A stretch of 64,000 nucleotides of DNA from Atopobium sp. oral taxon 199 str. F0494 (GCF_000411555.1 NZ_KE150486.1:248001-312000), one strand, 5' to 3'; shown: positions 45,612-54,182, counted from the stretch's first letter. The notes: generated by a model from the letters alone, not told the origin. Made by a program: numbers and translations.

Positions 45612-47378
45612 ATGAAGGTTCTCTATAACGACGGCCACGTAGGAGAAATTACTGACGCCGCCGAAGAGTTGCATGTCATCAGGCACACGGCAGCTCACAT
45701 GCTGGCTCAAGCCATCAAGCGTCTGTATCCCGAGGCAATGTTCGCTTATGGTCCTGCCACTGAGAACGGCTTTTACTACGACGTTGACCTCGGCGACGCC
45801 AAAATAAACACGGAGGATTTCCCAGCCCTTGAGGCGGAGATGAAAAAAATCGCCAAAGAAAACCTCAAGATTGAGACGTTTGAGCTGCCTCGTGACGAGG
45901 CTATCAAGCTGATGGAGGAGCGCGGCGAGAAGTACAAGGTAGAGCATATTGGCGACCTTGATCCGTCCGAGCGCATCACTTTTTATCAGCAGGGCGAATA
46001 CATCGATATGTGCGTGGGACCGCACCTTCTCTACACCAAGGGCGTCAAGGCGTTCAAGCTGACGGGCGTCTCGGGCGCGTATTGGAAGGCCGACAAGAAC
46101 AACAAGATGCTCACGCGCGTGAACGGTGTGGCATTTGCTACGAAAGACGAGCTTGCGCAGCATTTGAAGATGCTTGAAGAAGCCGAGAAGCGCGATCACC
46201 GTAAGATCGGCCGTGAGATGGAACTCTTTATGATGTCCGACTTCGGTCCGGGTTCGCCGTTCTGGCTTCCTAACGGCATGGCGGTTCGCAACGCGCTGAC
46301 CGACTACTGGCACGAAATGATGGTTGCGTTCAACTATGAGGAAGTTCTGACGCCGCAGATTCTTTCCCGCTCTCTATGGGAAACTTCGGGCCACTGGGAT
46401 CACTATAAGGAGAACATGTACACCACCTCGGTGGATGAAGAGGACTTCGCTATCAAGCCCATGAACTGCCCTGGTGCCTGCCTTATCTATAAGAATAGAC
46501 CGCGCTCGTATCGCGACTTGCCCCTGAAGCTTGCCGAAGCCGGACTTGACCACCGCTACGAGATGAAGGGCGCTCTTCATGGTCTCTTTCGGGTGCGTGA
46601 GTTTACCCAAGACGACGCCCACATTTTCATTCGTCCCGATCAGATTACCGAGCAGGTTGCTGACGCGTCGCACCTGATTACCGCTTATTACGCGCAGTTT
46701 GGCTTCCCGTACCGCGTTGAGCTTTCTACGCGTCCCGATAACTCAATGGGCTCTGATGAGGATTGGGAGCGTGCCGAGCAGGGTCTCAAGGATGCGCTTG
46801 CGTCTATGGGCATCGAATATGTGCTTAACGAGGGTGACGGCGCGTTCTACGGACCTAAGATTGACTTCCACCTCACCGATTGCCTCGGACGTTCCTGGCA
46901 GTGCGGCACCATTCAGCTTGACTTCCAGCTGCCGCATAACTTCCAGCTAGAGTACGTTGACACTGACGGTACCAAGAAGCAGCCTATCATGATTCACCGC
47001 GCGGGTTTTGGTTCCTTCGACCGCTTTATCGGTATCCTGACCGAGCATTACGAGGGCAAGTTCCCGGTTTGGCTGGCTCCCTGCCAGGTCAAGGTACTTC
47101 CCGTGTCCGAGAAATCACGCGATTACGCGCACCAGGTGGCTGACGCGATTCAGGCGGCCGGTATCCGCGTCAAGGTTGACGACCGAGACGAGAAGATTGG
47201 CTACAAGATTCGCGAGGCTCGCTCCCTAGATCGCGTGCCGTATATGTTGATTATCGGCGAGAAAGAAGTTGAGGCCGGCAATATCTCCGTTCGCGACCGC
47301 ACCAACGAGACCACTCCAAGTGCGCTTGATGATTTTATCACGCGCGTCAAAAAGGAGAATGACGAGCGCCTTGGCTAA
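45612..47378 (+). CDS. thrS: Threonyl-tRNA synthetase lacking the TGS domain
   Basis: 588 residues, about 50 shorter than common ThrRS. The N-terminal TGS domain is missing: only ~24 residues precede the editing-domain motif HTAAHMLAQA. The editing domain also shows CVGPHLLYT. The class II core has NCPGACLIYKN with the zinc Cys and motif 2 LFRVREFTQDDAHIF. A C-terminal anticodon domain begins at WLAPCQVKVLPV. The 3' end overlaps the next gene by 20 bases. Confidence 0.95.
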   Translation: MKVLYNDGHVGEITDAAEELHVIRHTAAHMLAQAIKRLYPEAMFAYGPATENGFYYDVDLGDAKINTEDFPALEAEMKKIAKENLKIETFELPRDEAIKLMEERGEKYKVEHIGDLDPSERITFYQQGEYIDMCVGPHLLYTKGVKAFKLTGVSGAYWKADKNNKMLTRVNGVAFATKDELAQHLKMLEEAEKRDHRKIGREMELFMMSDFGPGSPFWLPNGMAVRNALTDYWHEMMVAFNYEEVLTPQILSRSLWETSGHWDHYKENMYTTSVDEEDFAIKPMNCPGACLIYKNRPRSYRDLPLKLAEAGLDHRYEMKGALHGLFRVREFTQDDAHIFIRPDQITEQVADASHLITAYYAQFGFPYRVELSTRPDNSMGSDEDWERAEQGLKDALASMGIEYVLNEGDGAFYGPKIDFHLTDCLGRSWQCGTIQLDFQLPHNFQLEYVDTDGTKKQPIMIHRAGFGSFDRFIGILTEHYEGKFPVWLAPCQVKVLPVSEKSRDYAHQVADAIQAAGIRVKVDDRDEKIGYKIREARSLDRVPYMLIIGEKEVEAGNISVRDRTNETTPSALDDFITRVKKENDERLG

Positions 47379-48195
47379 GACAACGCGCGAAATTCTCTCT
47401 GAGTACGCAACGCATATGGGAACAGGCCACTGCCGGCTTGTTCCCCTTTCTGTATGGGAAGCACTTGTGTCACAGCTTTGTGCCGTTGAGGGCGAGAAGG
47501 GCGGGCAAGCCGCAAGGCCGGAGGGGCTCGCGCTCCTGAAAGACGTGCAAGCTGCAATGCCGGAGGGGCTCGCGCCTCTATGTCAATGGCGCGCTAAGCT
47601 TGTGGAACCTCTTTTTGGAAACCCCATTTGTGTGGCGGATATCAAAGGCCGCGCGCGTGAGTTAGCAGCGCTGCGCGAAAACGATGCTGCCACGCCCGCC
47701 ACCACGCCCGCCACCACGCCGTTTCTTATAGCTGATGTGCGCCGATTTGGCTGCGAGCTCAGTCCGGCGTGTCGTTTAGGCGCGCGGCTTGCCGTTGACG
47801 CAGATCCGGGGTTTCCCGGCTTCGTAGTCGTGGGCATTGCCAAACACGCTCATCCACAGATTGCCGAGGTAGTTGAAACGGCGGCGGTGGATGCTGACAG
47901 CGTGCAAGCGGCTCCCGGCTCGGACGAGGCTCGAGAAGCTCGACGTACTTCTCGCCACCGCGCAAACGACGCCGCGGCAGTGATTGCGGCGTATTTGCGC
48001 GCGCATCCCAAGGTGGTTCAACTCAGGTATCCGGGGCTCAAAGACACCGAGCAATTCAAGATTTCCTCAACGCAGCTTATCGGCGGCTTTGGTCCGATTA
48101 TTGATGTTCAGACTCAAGATCAGCCCGGTATCTGGCGCCGACTTGAAGCCAACGATACGGACCCTAAGCAGCAAATACTGAAGCTTGTGCTATAA
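47359..48195 (+). CDS. Degenerate Cys/Met-metabolism PLP-enzyme-like protein
   Basis: 278 residues. The start is uncertain (ATG 47359 with AAGGAG very close, or TTG 47371). The C-terminal part AAYLRAHPKVVQLRYPGLKD then LIGGFGPIIDVQ looks like the C-terminal domain of cystathionine gamma-synthase/lyase enzymes. The middle (LSPACRLGARLAVDADPGF) resembles their helix before the PLP lysine, but no convincing SATK lysine motif is present. It is also shorter than the ~380-residue enzymes. It may be a non-catalytic relative. A 14-codon tandem duplication lies at 47503-47586. Confidence 0.55.
   Translation: MTSALAKTTREILSEYATHMGTGHCRLVPLSVWEALVSQLCAVEGEKGGQAARPEGLALLKDVQAAMPEGLAPLCQWRAKLVEPLFGNPICVADIKGRARELAALRENDAATPATTPATTPFLIADVRRFGCELSPACRLGARLAVDADPGFPGFVVVGIAKHAHPQIAEVVETAAVDADSVQAAPGSDEAREARRTSRHRANDAAAVIAAYLRAHPKVVQLRYPGLKDTEQFKISSTQLIGGFGPIIDVQTQDQPGIWRRLEANDTDPKQQILKLVL
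47503..47586 (+). repeat. In-frame 42-base tandem duplication
   Basis: Units 47503-47544 and 47545-47586 encode GQAARPEGLALLKD and VQAAMPEGLAPLCQ. A short CCACGCCCG repeat follows at about 47690-47715. Confidence 0.85.
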
Positions 48196-48275
48196 AACGG
48201 AGCATTGTCGACTGGCTCCGCATATTTAAACGGAGAATTGTCGGTCAGCGGCGCATATTTATCGGCGAACGCTGT
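48191..48275 (+). repeat. 33-34-base tandem repeat starting at a stop codon
   Basis: Unit 1 (48191-48224) begins with the stop-containing TATAAAACGG. Unit 2 is 48225-48257 and a partial unit starts at 48258. The shared words are ACGGAG(C/A)ATTGTCG and CGCATAT. It leads directly into the adhE promoter region. Confidence 0.85.
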
Positions 48276-48281
48276 TATAAT
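48276..48281 (+). promoter_or_regulatory. Putative adhE -10 box
   Basis: TATAAT, 38 bases before the adhE ATG. The -35 is not obvious. Confidence 0.4.
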
Positions 48282-48318
48282 TTGTACGATGTCTGTACCT
48301 AGTCCAGGAGGGGACCAG

Positions 48319-50937
48319 ATGACAAAGAAAGCAACAAAGATTGAGGATGTTGAGACTTTGCACACTCGTCTCGCAGAGATGCGCGAGGCACAGGCAGAGT
48401 TTGCAACATTTTCCCAGGAGCAGGTCGACAAGATTTTTTATGAGGCCGCTCTTGCCGCCGAGAAGGCGCGCATTCCTCTCGCACGCATGGCCGTTGAAGA
48501 GACCGGCATGGGTGTCATGGAGGATAAGGTTATTAAAAACCACTATGCTGCCGAGTATATCTTCAACAAGTACAAGCATATGAAAACATGCGGCGTTGTT
48601 GAGGAAGACAAAGCTGGCGGTTATAAGGTTGTCGCGGAGCCTATGGGTATTGTCGCGGCGGTTATTCCTACGACCAACCCCACGTCTACGGCAATTTTCA
48701 AATCTCTTCTCGCCCTTAAGACGCGCAACGCCATCCTGATCTCGCCGCACCCACGCGCGAAGGGCTGCACCATTGAGGCCGCCCGCATCGTGCGTGACGC
48801 TGCCGAGAAGGCAGGCTGCCCCAAGGGCATTATCGATTGGGTCCCAAGCCCCACTATTGAGCTTACGGCGGCTGTTATGGGCAACGCCGACATCATTTTG
48901 GCTACCGGTGGCCCCGGCATGGTCAACGCCGCTTATTCTTCGGGCAAGCCCGCGCTTGGCGTTGGCCCCGGCAACACCCCTGCCATTATTGATGACACTG
49001 CCGATATCAAGCTTGCCGTCAACTCAATTATTCACTCAAAGACGTTTGACAACGGTATGATTTGCGCTTCCGAGCAGTCCGTGACCGTTCTTGACGGCGT
49101 CTACGATGAGGTTAAGAAAGAGTTTGCTGCGCGCGGCTGCTACTTCCTTAAGGGCAAGGAGCTCGACGCCGTTCGCAAGACCGTCATCATCAACGGTGCG
49201 GTTAATGCCGGTATCGTGGGTAAGTCCGCTCACTTCATCGCCGAGACCGCTGGTGTTAAGGTTCCCGAGGGCACCAAGGTTCTTATCGGTGAAGTTACGT
49301 CTGTCGAGCCTTCTGAAGAGATGGCGCATGAGAAACTCTCTCCGGTTCTCGGCATGTATCGCGCTAAGAACTTTGACGACGCACTCGCTAAGGCCGCGCG
49401 TCTGGTTGCCGACGGTGGTTATGGTCACACATCTTCTCTTTACGTTGATGTTAACGAGACCGAGAAGATCCAAAAGCACTACGAGGCCATGAAGACCTGC
49501 CGTATCCTCATTAACACGCCTTCTTCTCAGGGCGGCATCGGCGATCTTTACAACTTCAAGATGACGCCATCTTTGACGCTGGGCTGTGGCACATGGGGCG
49601 GCAACTCCGTTTCCGGCAATGTTGGACCCCAGCACCTGCTGAACTACAAGTCTGTTGCAGAGAGGCGTGAAAACATGCTTTGGCTTCGTACTCCCGAGAA
49701 GGTTTACTTCAAGAAGGGCTGCATGCCCGTTGCTCTACGTGAGCTCAAGGATGTCTACGACAAGAAGCGTGCCTTCATCGTTACCGATCAGTTCCTCTAC
49801 AAGTCCGGCTTCACTAAGAAGATTGAAGAATCCCTCGATGAGATGGGCATCGTTCATTCTTCGTTCTGGGATGTCGCTCCCGATCCAACGCTTCAGTGCG
49901 CTCTTGAAGGTCTTGCTCGCCTGCGCGCCTTTGAGCCCGATTGCATTATCGCCATCGGCGGTGGATCTGCCATGGATGCAGGTAAGATTATGTGGTCCAT
50001 GTACGAGAACCCGGACGAGAACTTTGAGGACATGTCTGCGGACTTCATGGATATCCGCAAGCGTGTCTACAACTTCCCCAAGATGGGCAAGAAGGCGTTT
50101 TTCGTCGCTATCCCAACCTCTTCCGGTACCGGTTCCGAGGTTACGCCGTTTGCCATCATTACCGATGCCGACACCGGCGTAAAGTGGCCCGTTACCGACT
50201 ACGAGCTCATGCCCAACATGGCCATCGTTGATACCGACAACATGATGACGCAGCCTAAGGGTCTGACTTCCGCTTCCGGTATTGACGTTTTGACGCACTG
50301 CCTTGAGGCCTACGTCTCCATGATGGCTTCCGACTACACCGACGGCATGGCACTGCGCGGTATGAAGCTTGTCTTTGATTACCTGCCGCGTGCCTATGAG
50401 AATCCCAATGACGTTGAGGCACGCGATCACATGGCTAACGCTTCCTGCCTTGGTGGCCTTGCCTTTGCGAATGCGTTCCTTGGCGTGAACCACTCCATGG
50501 CGCACAAGCTGGGCGCTTTCCACCACATTCCGCACGGCTGGGCAAACGCCGTCATCCTGACTCGCGTCATGCGCTACAACGCTTCCGAGCGTCCGGCCAA
50601 GATGGGCACCTTCCCGCAGTATGATCACCCGCATACACTGGCACGCTACGCTGAAGCTGGACGCTATTGCGGCGTTGAGGGCAAGGACGACCAGGAGGTC
50701 TTTGAGAAGTTCATCGCAAAGATTGAAGAGCTCAAGGCTTTCATCGGCGTTAAGGAAACCATTAAGGATTATGGCGTTGACGAGAAGTACTTCCTTGATA
50801 CGCTTGATGCCATGTCCGAACAGGCCTTTAACGATCAGTGCACCGGTGCCAACCCACGCTATCCGCTGATTTCCGAGATCAAGGAGCTGTACCTGGACTC
50901 CTACTACAACCGTGAGGCAAAGAGCTACGACGTCTAG
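48319..50937 (+). CDS. adhE: Bifunctional acetaldehyde-CoA/alcohol dehydrogenase AdhE
   Basis: 872 residues from the ATG at 48319, preceded by AGGAGGGG. Residues ~1-430 are a CoA-acylating aldehyde dehydrogenase with catalytic Cys249 in GMICASEQSV. Residues ~460-872 are an iron-type alcohol dehydrogenase with GGGSAMDAGKIMW and the metal His residues in NHSMAHKLGAFHHIPHG. It reduces acetyl-CoA to ethanol and regenerates NAD+. It has its own promoter-like TATAAT and a strong terminator downstream, so it is probably monocistronic. Confidence 0.97.
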   Translation: MTKKATKIEDVETLHTRLAEMREAQAEFATFSQEQVDKIFYEAALAAEKARIPLARMAVEETGMGVMEDKVIKNHYAAEYIFNKYKHMKTCGVVEEDKAGGYKVVAEPMGIVAAVIPTTNPTSTAIFKSLLALKTRNAILISPHPRAKGCTIEAARIVRDAAEKAGCPKGIIDWVPSPTIELTAAVMGNADIILATGGPGMVNAAYSSGKPALGVGPGNTPAIIDDTADIKLAVNSIIHSKTFDNGMICASEQSVTVLDGVYDEVKKEFAARGCYFLKGKELDAVRKTVIINGAVNAGIVGKSAHFIAETAGVKVPEGTKVLIGEVTSVEPSEEMAHEKLSPVLGMYRAKNFDDALAKAARLVADGGYGHTSSLYVDVNETEKIQKHYEAMKTCRILINTPSSQGGIGDLYNFKMTPSLTLGCGTWGGNSVSGNVGPQHLLNYKSVAERRENMLWLRTPEKVYFKKGCMPVALRELKDVYDKKRAFIVTDQFLYKSGFTKKIEESLDEMGIVHSSFWDVAPDPTLQCALEGLARLRAFEPDCIIAIGGGSAMDAGKIMWSMYENPDENFEDMSADFMDIRKRVYNFPKMGKKAFFVAIPTSSGTGSEVTPFAIITDADTGVKWPVTDYELMPNMAIVDTDNMMTQPKGLTSASGIDVLTHCLEAYVSMMASDYTDGMALRGMKLVFDYLPRAYENPNDVEARDHMANASCLGGLAFANAFLGVNHSMAHKLGAFHHIPHGWANAVILTRVMRYNASERPAKMGTFPQYDHPHTLARYAEAGRYCGVEGKDDQEVFEKFIAKIEELKAFIGVKETIKDYGVDEKYFLDTLDAMSEQAFNDQCTGANPRYPLISEIKELYLDSYYNREAKSYDV

Positions 50938-51056
50938 GTTGTTCCGGGTCTTCTAGGCCTTCTCGCCGCTGCGACACGGTTGCGGAGCGGCTGCTGAGTT
51001 GCTGCGCTCGCTAGGCCTTCTCGCTTTGTGTGTCGCGATCATTGAAACCGCACGTC

Positions 51057-51090
51057 AACGGCTGTCTGCAAGCTCGCAGGCAGCCGTTTT
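51057..51090 (+). terminator. adhE terminator
   Basis: 13-bp stem AACGGCTGTCTGC (51057-51069)/GCAGGCAGCCGTT (51076-51088) with one G-T and a 6-base loop, followed by TTTT. Confidence 0.85.
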
Positions 51091-51170
51091 GCGTTTAGGT
51101 GCCGTGTCGTGTTTCGTTTGGGCAGCTGCTCAGGCAAAATTCTTCAGGACAGCTCCATTCCAGCCCCCGA

Positions 51171-51293
51171 TTCCAAAAAAGTGCCACAGTTGTGATAAAA
51201 ATACTTCACAACTCATAACATTTTTAGGGGATTTATCACAACTGATGCCTTTTTTAGGAGTTTTCATATCACAACTCATGCACTTTTTTGGAA
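51171..51293. repeat. 123-base dispersed element, copy 2
   Basis: Same length and inverted ends as the copy at 30691-30813; the only differences seen are two bases (GG versus AA). Like copy 1 it lies between convergent genes. No target-site duplication is evident in the flanks. Confidence 0.9.
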
Positions 51294-51296
51294 TCG

Positions 51297-51389
51297 AGCT
51301 CGCCGGGATGAGGCTCATGCGAGGTAAGATTCTCCGGGTTGAATCCTATGCGAAGTAAGACTCGCTGGGATGGGGCTCATGTGGAGTAG
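51297..51389 (-). repeat. Three 31-base units copying the gene tail with in-register stops
   Basis: Units 51359-51389, 51328-51358 and 51297-51327, read on the minus strand. The first holds the last codons and stop TGA (51377-51379) of the gene below. The other two carry TAG (51346-51348) and TGA (51315-51317) at the same place. Confidence 0.9.
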
Positions 51390-52438
51390 AGCTCATTTGA
51401 GCGAGCCGTTGGATGGAGCTCTCGTGGCATAAAGAGGCAATCGCATGCTATAAGGGATTTGACCAAATTAAGGCGACGAGTGCGGTACTTTTGTTTGTCA
51501 CTCTTCGTGAGATGAGAGCAGGGGAGTTGCAGGTCTTTTCGTATTGCTTCGTAAAGATTGTCAAACAAGTCAACGCTTTTGAAGGTAAATCGATCAATCG
51601 CATAATCTTTTATTCCATGAGACAAAAGCTCGTTATACCGTATGCAATCGAGGTGCTGTTGTTCCAGGCTGTCATGATAATCTCCATTGTATTCAATGGC
51701 TACCGCTTTAACAGGGTGTTGTGAGTCATTGTGCAAGAGCGGATTAGACACAAGAAGATCTGGTTTTCTGACCCTAACTTTATTGTTTGTAGCGTCCAAC
51801 TGTTTTAAGTAGATTTCGGGGTTCAGGAGGATGTTCTTAAGGTTATATCCGCCTTTGCGCCAGGGATATGTGAATCGCAGATATAGTTTCGATTCCATTG
51901 GCGATGCCGACATTTCGCAGGCGTACAGAAAGGCATTATGCACCTTTCTGTAGCAACGCTTACCTTTCATTGTTTCAAGAAATTCCCGCAGCTGTTCTTT
52001 TGTAATCAAGGGCTCCTTTTTGGACAGCAAGACGCCGGTGCTCCTGTATGAGTACGTGCCGAGCAATTCACAGATGAGCAGGGTTAACTCGATTTCAGAT
52101 AGGATTGAACTCATCTGAAAGGGCAAGTAGAGAGGCGAGGTGCAATAAATGTCTTTGAATAGATGCAGGAAACATTTGCTGTTAAAGGATTCTCTCGACC
52201 TGTGTATATAGATTCCTTTGGGATGGTATGTTGGCGAAGAACTGCTCATAAGAATTGAAATCGGTGGGCGTAACTTGCATTCATAGGTATGAGCCACCTC
52301 AATCCAAAGCTCTTTTCTTTCTGCGTGAGAGGGAAGGCGCGAGGAGAGACTAGCACTTGAATAATGCTCGGGTATAACTGGGGAATTAGCAGATCGCAAG
52401 ATTTCAAGCGCAGAATAATGAGAAATAACGAGAGACAT
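51377..52438 (-). CDS. DUF559-like, restriction-endonuclease-fold protein
   Basis: 353 residues, AT-rich. The C-terminal part has a layout seen in PD-(D/E)XK/DUF559-like proteins: Glu in SPMESKLYLRF, Asp in VRKPDLLV, and AIEYNGDYHDSLEQQHLD, then Arg/Asn-rich helices. The N-terminal half is not recognised. I have not confirmed family membership. AAGGAGG precedes the ATG but is buried in a 9-base inverted repeat. Composition and isolation between repeats suggest a mobile or defence-type cargo gene. Confidence 0.6.
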   Translation of the reverse strand: MSLVISHYSALEILRSANSPVIPEHYSSASLSSRLPSHAERKELWIEVAHTYECKLRPPISILMSSSSPTYHPKGIYIHRSRESFNSKCFLHLFKDIYCTSPLYLPFQMSSILSEIELTLLICELLGTYSYRSTGVLLSKKEPLITKEQLREFLETMKGKRCYRKVHNAFLYACEMSASPMESKLYLRFTYPWRKGGYNLKNILLNPEIYLKQLDATNNKVRVRKPDLLVSNPLLHNDSQHPVKAVAIEYNGDYHDSLEQQHLDCIRYNELLSHGIKDYAIDRFTFKSVDLFDNLYEAIRKDLQLPCSHLTKSDKQKYRTRRLNLVKSLIACDCLFMPRELHPTARSNELYST

Positions 52439-52444
52439 GTATCC

Positions 52445-52473
52445 TCCTTACGTAAAGTTCTAAAACGTAAGGA
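52445..52473 (-). promoter_or_regulatory. Hairpin covering the ribosome-binding site
   Basis: On the transcript of the gene starting at 52438, TCCTTACGT (52473-52465) can pair with ACGTAAGGA (52453-52445) across an 11-base loop. The right arm contains most of the AAGGAGG Shine-Dalgarno, so translation could be controlled by this fold. Confidence 0.55.
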
Positions 52474-52502
52474 AGATTATTCCTGATGAACCTTGCGATA
52501 AT

Positions 52503-52576
52503 TTGACCTGTATCTGGCAGATGCTTGACAGATGTCTGACCTGTGTTTGACGAGTATCTGACCGTTGACGGTATCG
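52503..52576. repeat. 22-base tandem repeat (TTGAC units)
   Basis: Units start at 52503, 52525 and 52547, each beginning TTGAC and containing ATCTG or GTCTG; a partial TTGACGG unit starts at 52565. It lies between folA and the DUF559-like gene, upstream of the latter. Confidence 0.7.
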
Positions 52577-52721
52577 TCGGAAAAAACTGCAGGATATAGA
52601 TGATAAAATTTCAAGTTTGATGTGATGGCGAGAAGACCTCGCGACGCTCAGTATTAAAATTTCATTTTAGAAATCTACTTTAAAACTCCATTTTGGCGGG
52701 GTTTGTAGACACTTGCCCCGG

Positions 52722-53213
52722 TTACTTCACCTGCTCGTATGTGACAAATTCGAAAGCCACACCTTTGGGAGTCACGCCGCCCTTCTCGATAGCAACAACA
52801 CGCCACGCCGGGTCGGTGTCCAAATCGGGAAAGTATGAGTCAGCAGGAACCTCAATGTCGTGTTTCGTTACAAAAGCGAATGTGCAGTTGGGAAGCATCG
52901 CCCGATACACAGAGGCGCCCCCGATAAGCCAGACCTTCTCGCTTGGCTCTGAGGCGACAAGAGACAGCGCCGCCGCAGGGGATGAGACGACCTCAACGCC
53001 GTCGTGCGTCCAAGACAAATCTCGGGTGATGACGATGTTGCGCCGCCCTTTCAAAGGCCCGCCGGGAAAACTCTCAAAGGTGCGCCGCCCCATGATGACC
53101 GTGCATCCACGGGTGTGCTCAACAAAGTACTTCATGTCCGCTTTATTGGGGATGAGCAAATCTCCATCGCACCCAATGCCCCAATTGTGCGTTACGGAAA
53201 CAATCGCATTCAT
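52722..53213 (-). CDS. folA: Dihydrofolate reductase
   Basis: 163 residues from the ATG at 53213, preceded by TTGGAG. MNAIVSVTHNWGIGCDGDLL, MKYFVEHTRGCTVIMGRRTF and VWLIGGASVYRAML are the substrate and NADPH sites. It regenerates THF after ThyA. It lies 91 bases after thyA on the same strand, the gap being filled by repeats of the thyA tail. AT-rich repeats follow downstream. Confidence 0.95.
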   Translation of the reverse strand: MNAIVSVTHNWGIGCDGDLLIPNKADMKYFVEHTRGCTVIMGRRTFESFPGGPLKGRRNIVITRDLSWTHDGVEVVSSPAAALSLVASEPSEKVWLIGGASVYRAMLPNCTFAFVTKHDIEVPADSYFPDLDTDPAWRVVAIEKGGVTPKGVAFEFVTYEQVK

Positions 53214-53235
53214 GTAATTCTCCAAGAAATTCTCT

Positions 53236-53313
53236 AGGAACGTGCAGCGCCGCTGAGCCGCAAGAACGTGCAGCACCGCTAAGCCGCAAGAACGTGCAGC
53301 GCCGCTAAACAGC
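53236..53313 (-). repeat. Three 26-base units copying the thyA tail
   Basis: Units 53288-53313, 53262-53287 and 53236-53261 on the minus strand. The thyA stop TAG (53305-53307) is in the first; the second has TAG at the same offset (53279-53281); the third has CAG there. Confidence 0.9.
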
Positions 53314-54153
53314 AATCGGAATGTTTTTGACCTGCGGCCCGTGCTGATAATCCTCGACAATAAGATCATCAGTGGTGAAGTCGTAGAAACTGGTAACGTT
53401 AGGGTTCAGGCTGACCTTTGGCGCGTCAAAGGTCGGGCGAGAAATCAATTCTTTAACGATATCAACGTGGCGGTCGTAGATATGAGCGTCGGAAATCATA
53501 TGCACCAGCTCGCCGGCCTGCATCCCGCTGACTTGCGCCACCATCATGAGCAAGATAGCGTACTGACAGACGTTCCAGTTGTTGGCAGCGAGAATATCCT
53601 GGCTGCGCTGTACCAGCAGCAGGTTTAGCGTAGGCTTTTCGGCGCCCGATTCCTGCGTGACATTGTAGATGGCGTTGAACGCGCACGGATAGAGATTCAT
53701 CTCAGAAAGATCCGCGAACGTGTACAGGTTGGTCATGATGCGTCGGCTGAACGGATTTTCGCGGAGATCGCGCAACACCCGATCCATCTGGTCAAAATCG
53801 CCATCAGCATAGTGAGATATCTGACCCACCTGATAACCGTATGCTTTGCCAATAGAGCCTGTCTCGTCCGCCCACGCGTCCCAAATGTGAGAGTTCAGGT
53901 CATGAACATTGTTGGATTTCTTCTGGTAGATCCAGAGAATTTCGTCCATAGCACTCTTGAGGGCGGTACGCCTGAGCGTCAAAGCGGGAAACTCTTCACG
54001 CAGGTCATAGCGGTTGCAGACGCCAAATTTCTTAATCGTATACGCCGGAGTCCCGTCCTCCCAATGCGGGCGAACCTTCTCTCCTTCAGTGGTGGTGCCG
54101 TGCTCAATGATATCCGAGCACATTGTGATAAAAATGTCGTCAGCTTTGCTCAT
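53305..54153 (-). CDS. thyA: Thymidylate synthase
   Basis: 282 residues. The catalytic Cys is in LYPCAFNAIYNV, the phosphate Arg in NPFSRRIM and in VQRSQDIL, and the dUMP-binding block reads DAHIYDRHVD. Positions after the catalytic Cys (usually His) and the NNWNVCQY segment differ from the E. coli type and recall a Gram-positive ThyA subgroup. It uses methylene-THF to make dTMP and pairs with folA downstream. Confidence 0.93.
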   Translation of the reverse strand: MSKADDIFITMCSDIIEHGTTTEGEKVRPHWEDGTPAYTIKKFGVCNRYDLREEFPALTLRRTALKSAMDEILWIYQKKSNNVHDLNSHIWDAWADETGSIGKAYGYQVGQISHYADGDFDQMDRVLRDLRENPFSRRIMTNLYTFADLSEMNLYPCAFNAIYNVTQESGAEKPTLNLLLVQRSQDILAANNWNVCQYAILLMMVAQVSGMQAGELVHMISDAHIYDRHVDIVKELISRPTFDAPKVSLNPNVTSFYDFTTDDLIVEDYQHGPQVKNIPIAV

Positions 54154-54182
54154 ACACTACCCTTTCGTTTCTCGCGTGTGGC

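Larger units (their letters stand above)
50938..51376. other. 439-base gap between convergent genes
   Basis: No gene is supported. It contains two copies of CTAGGCCTTCTCGC (near 50953 and 51011), the adhE terminator (51057-51090), copy 2 of the 123-base element (51171-51293), and the 31-base tandem repeat that continues into the opposing gene's tail. Confidence 0.8.

Noticed and set aside
49735..50634. 299-codon open frame opposite adhE
   Set aside because: Antisense shadow of adhE without start signals or family motifs.
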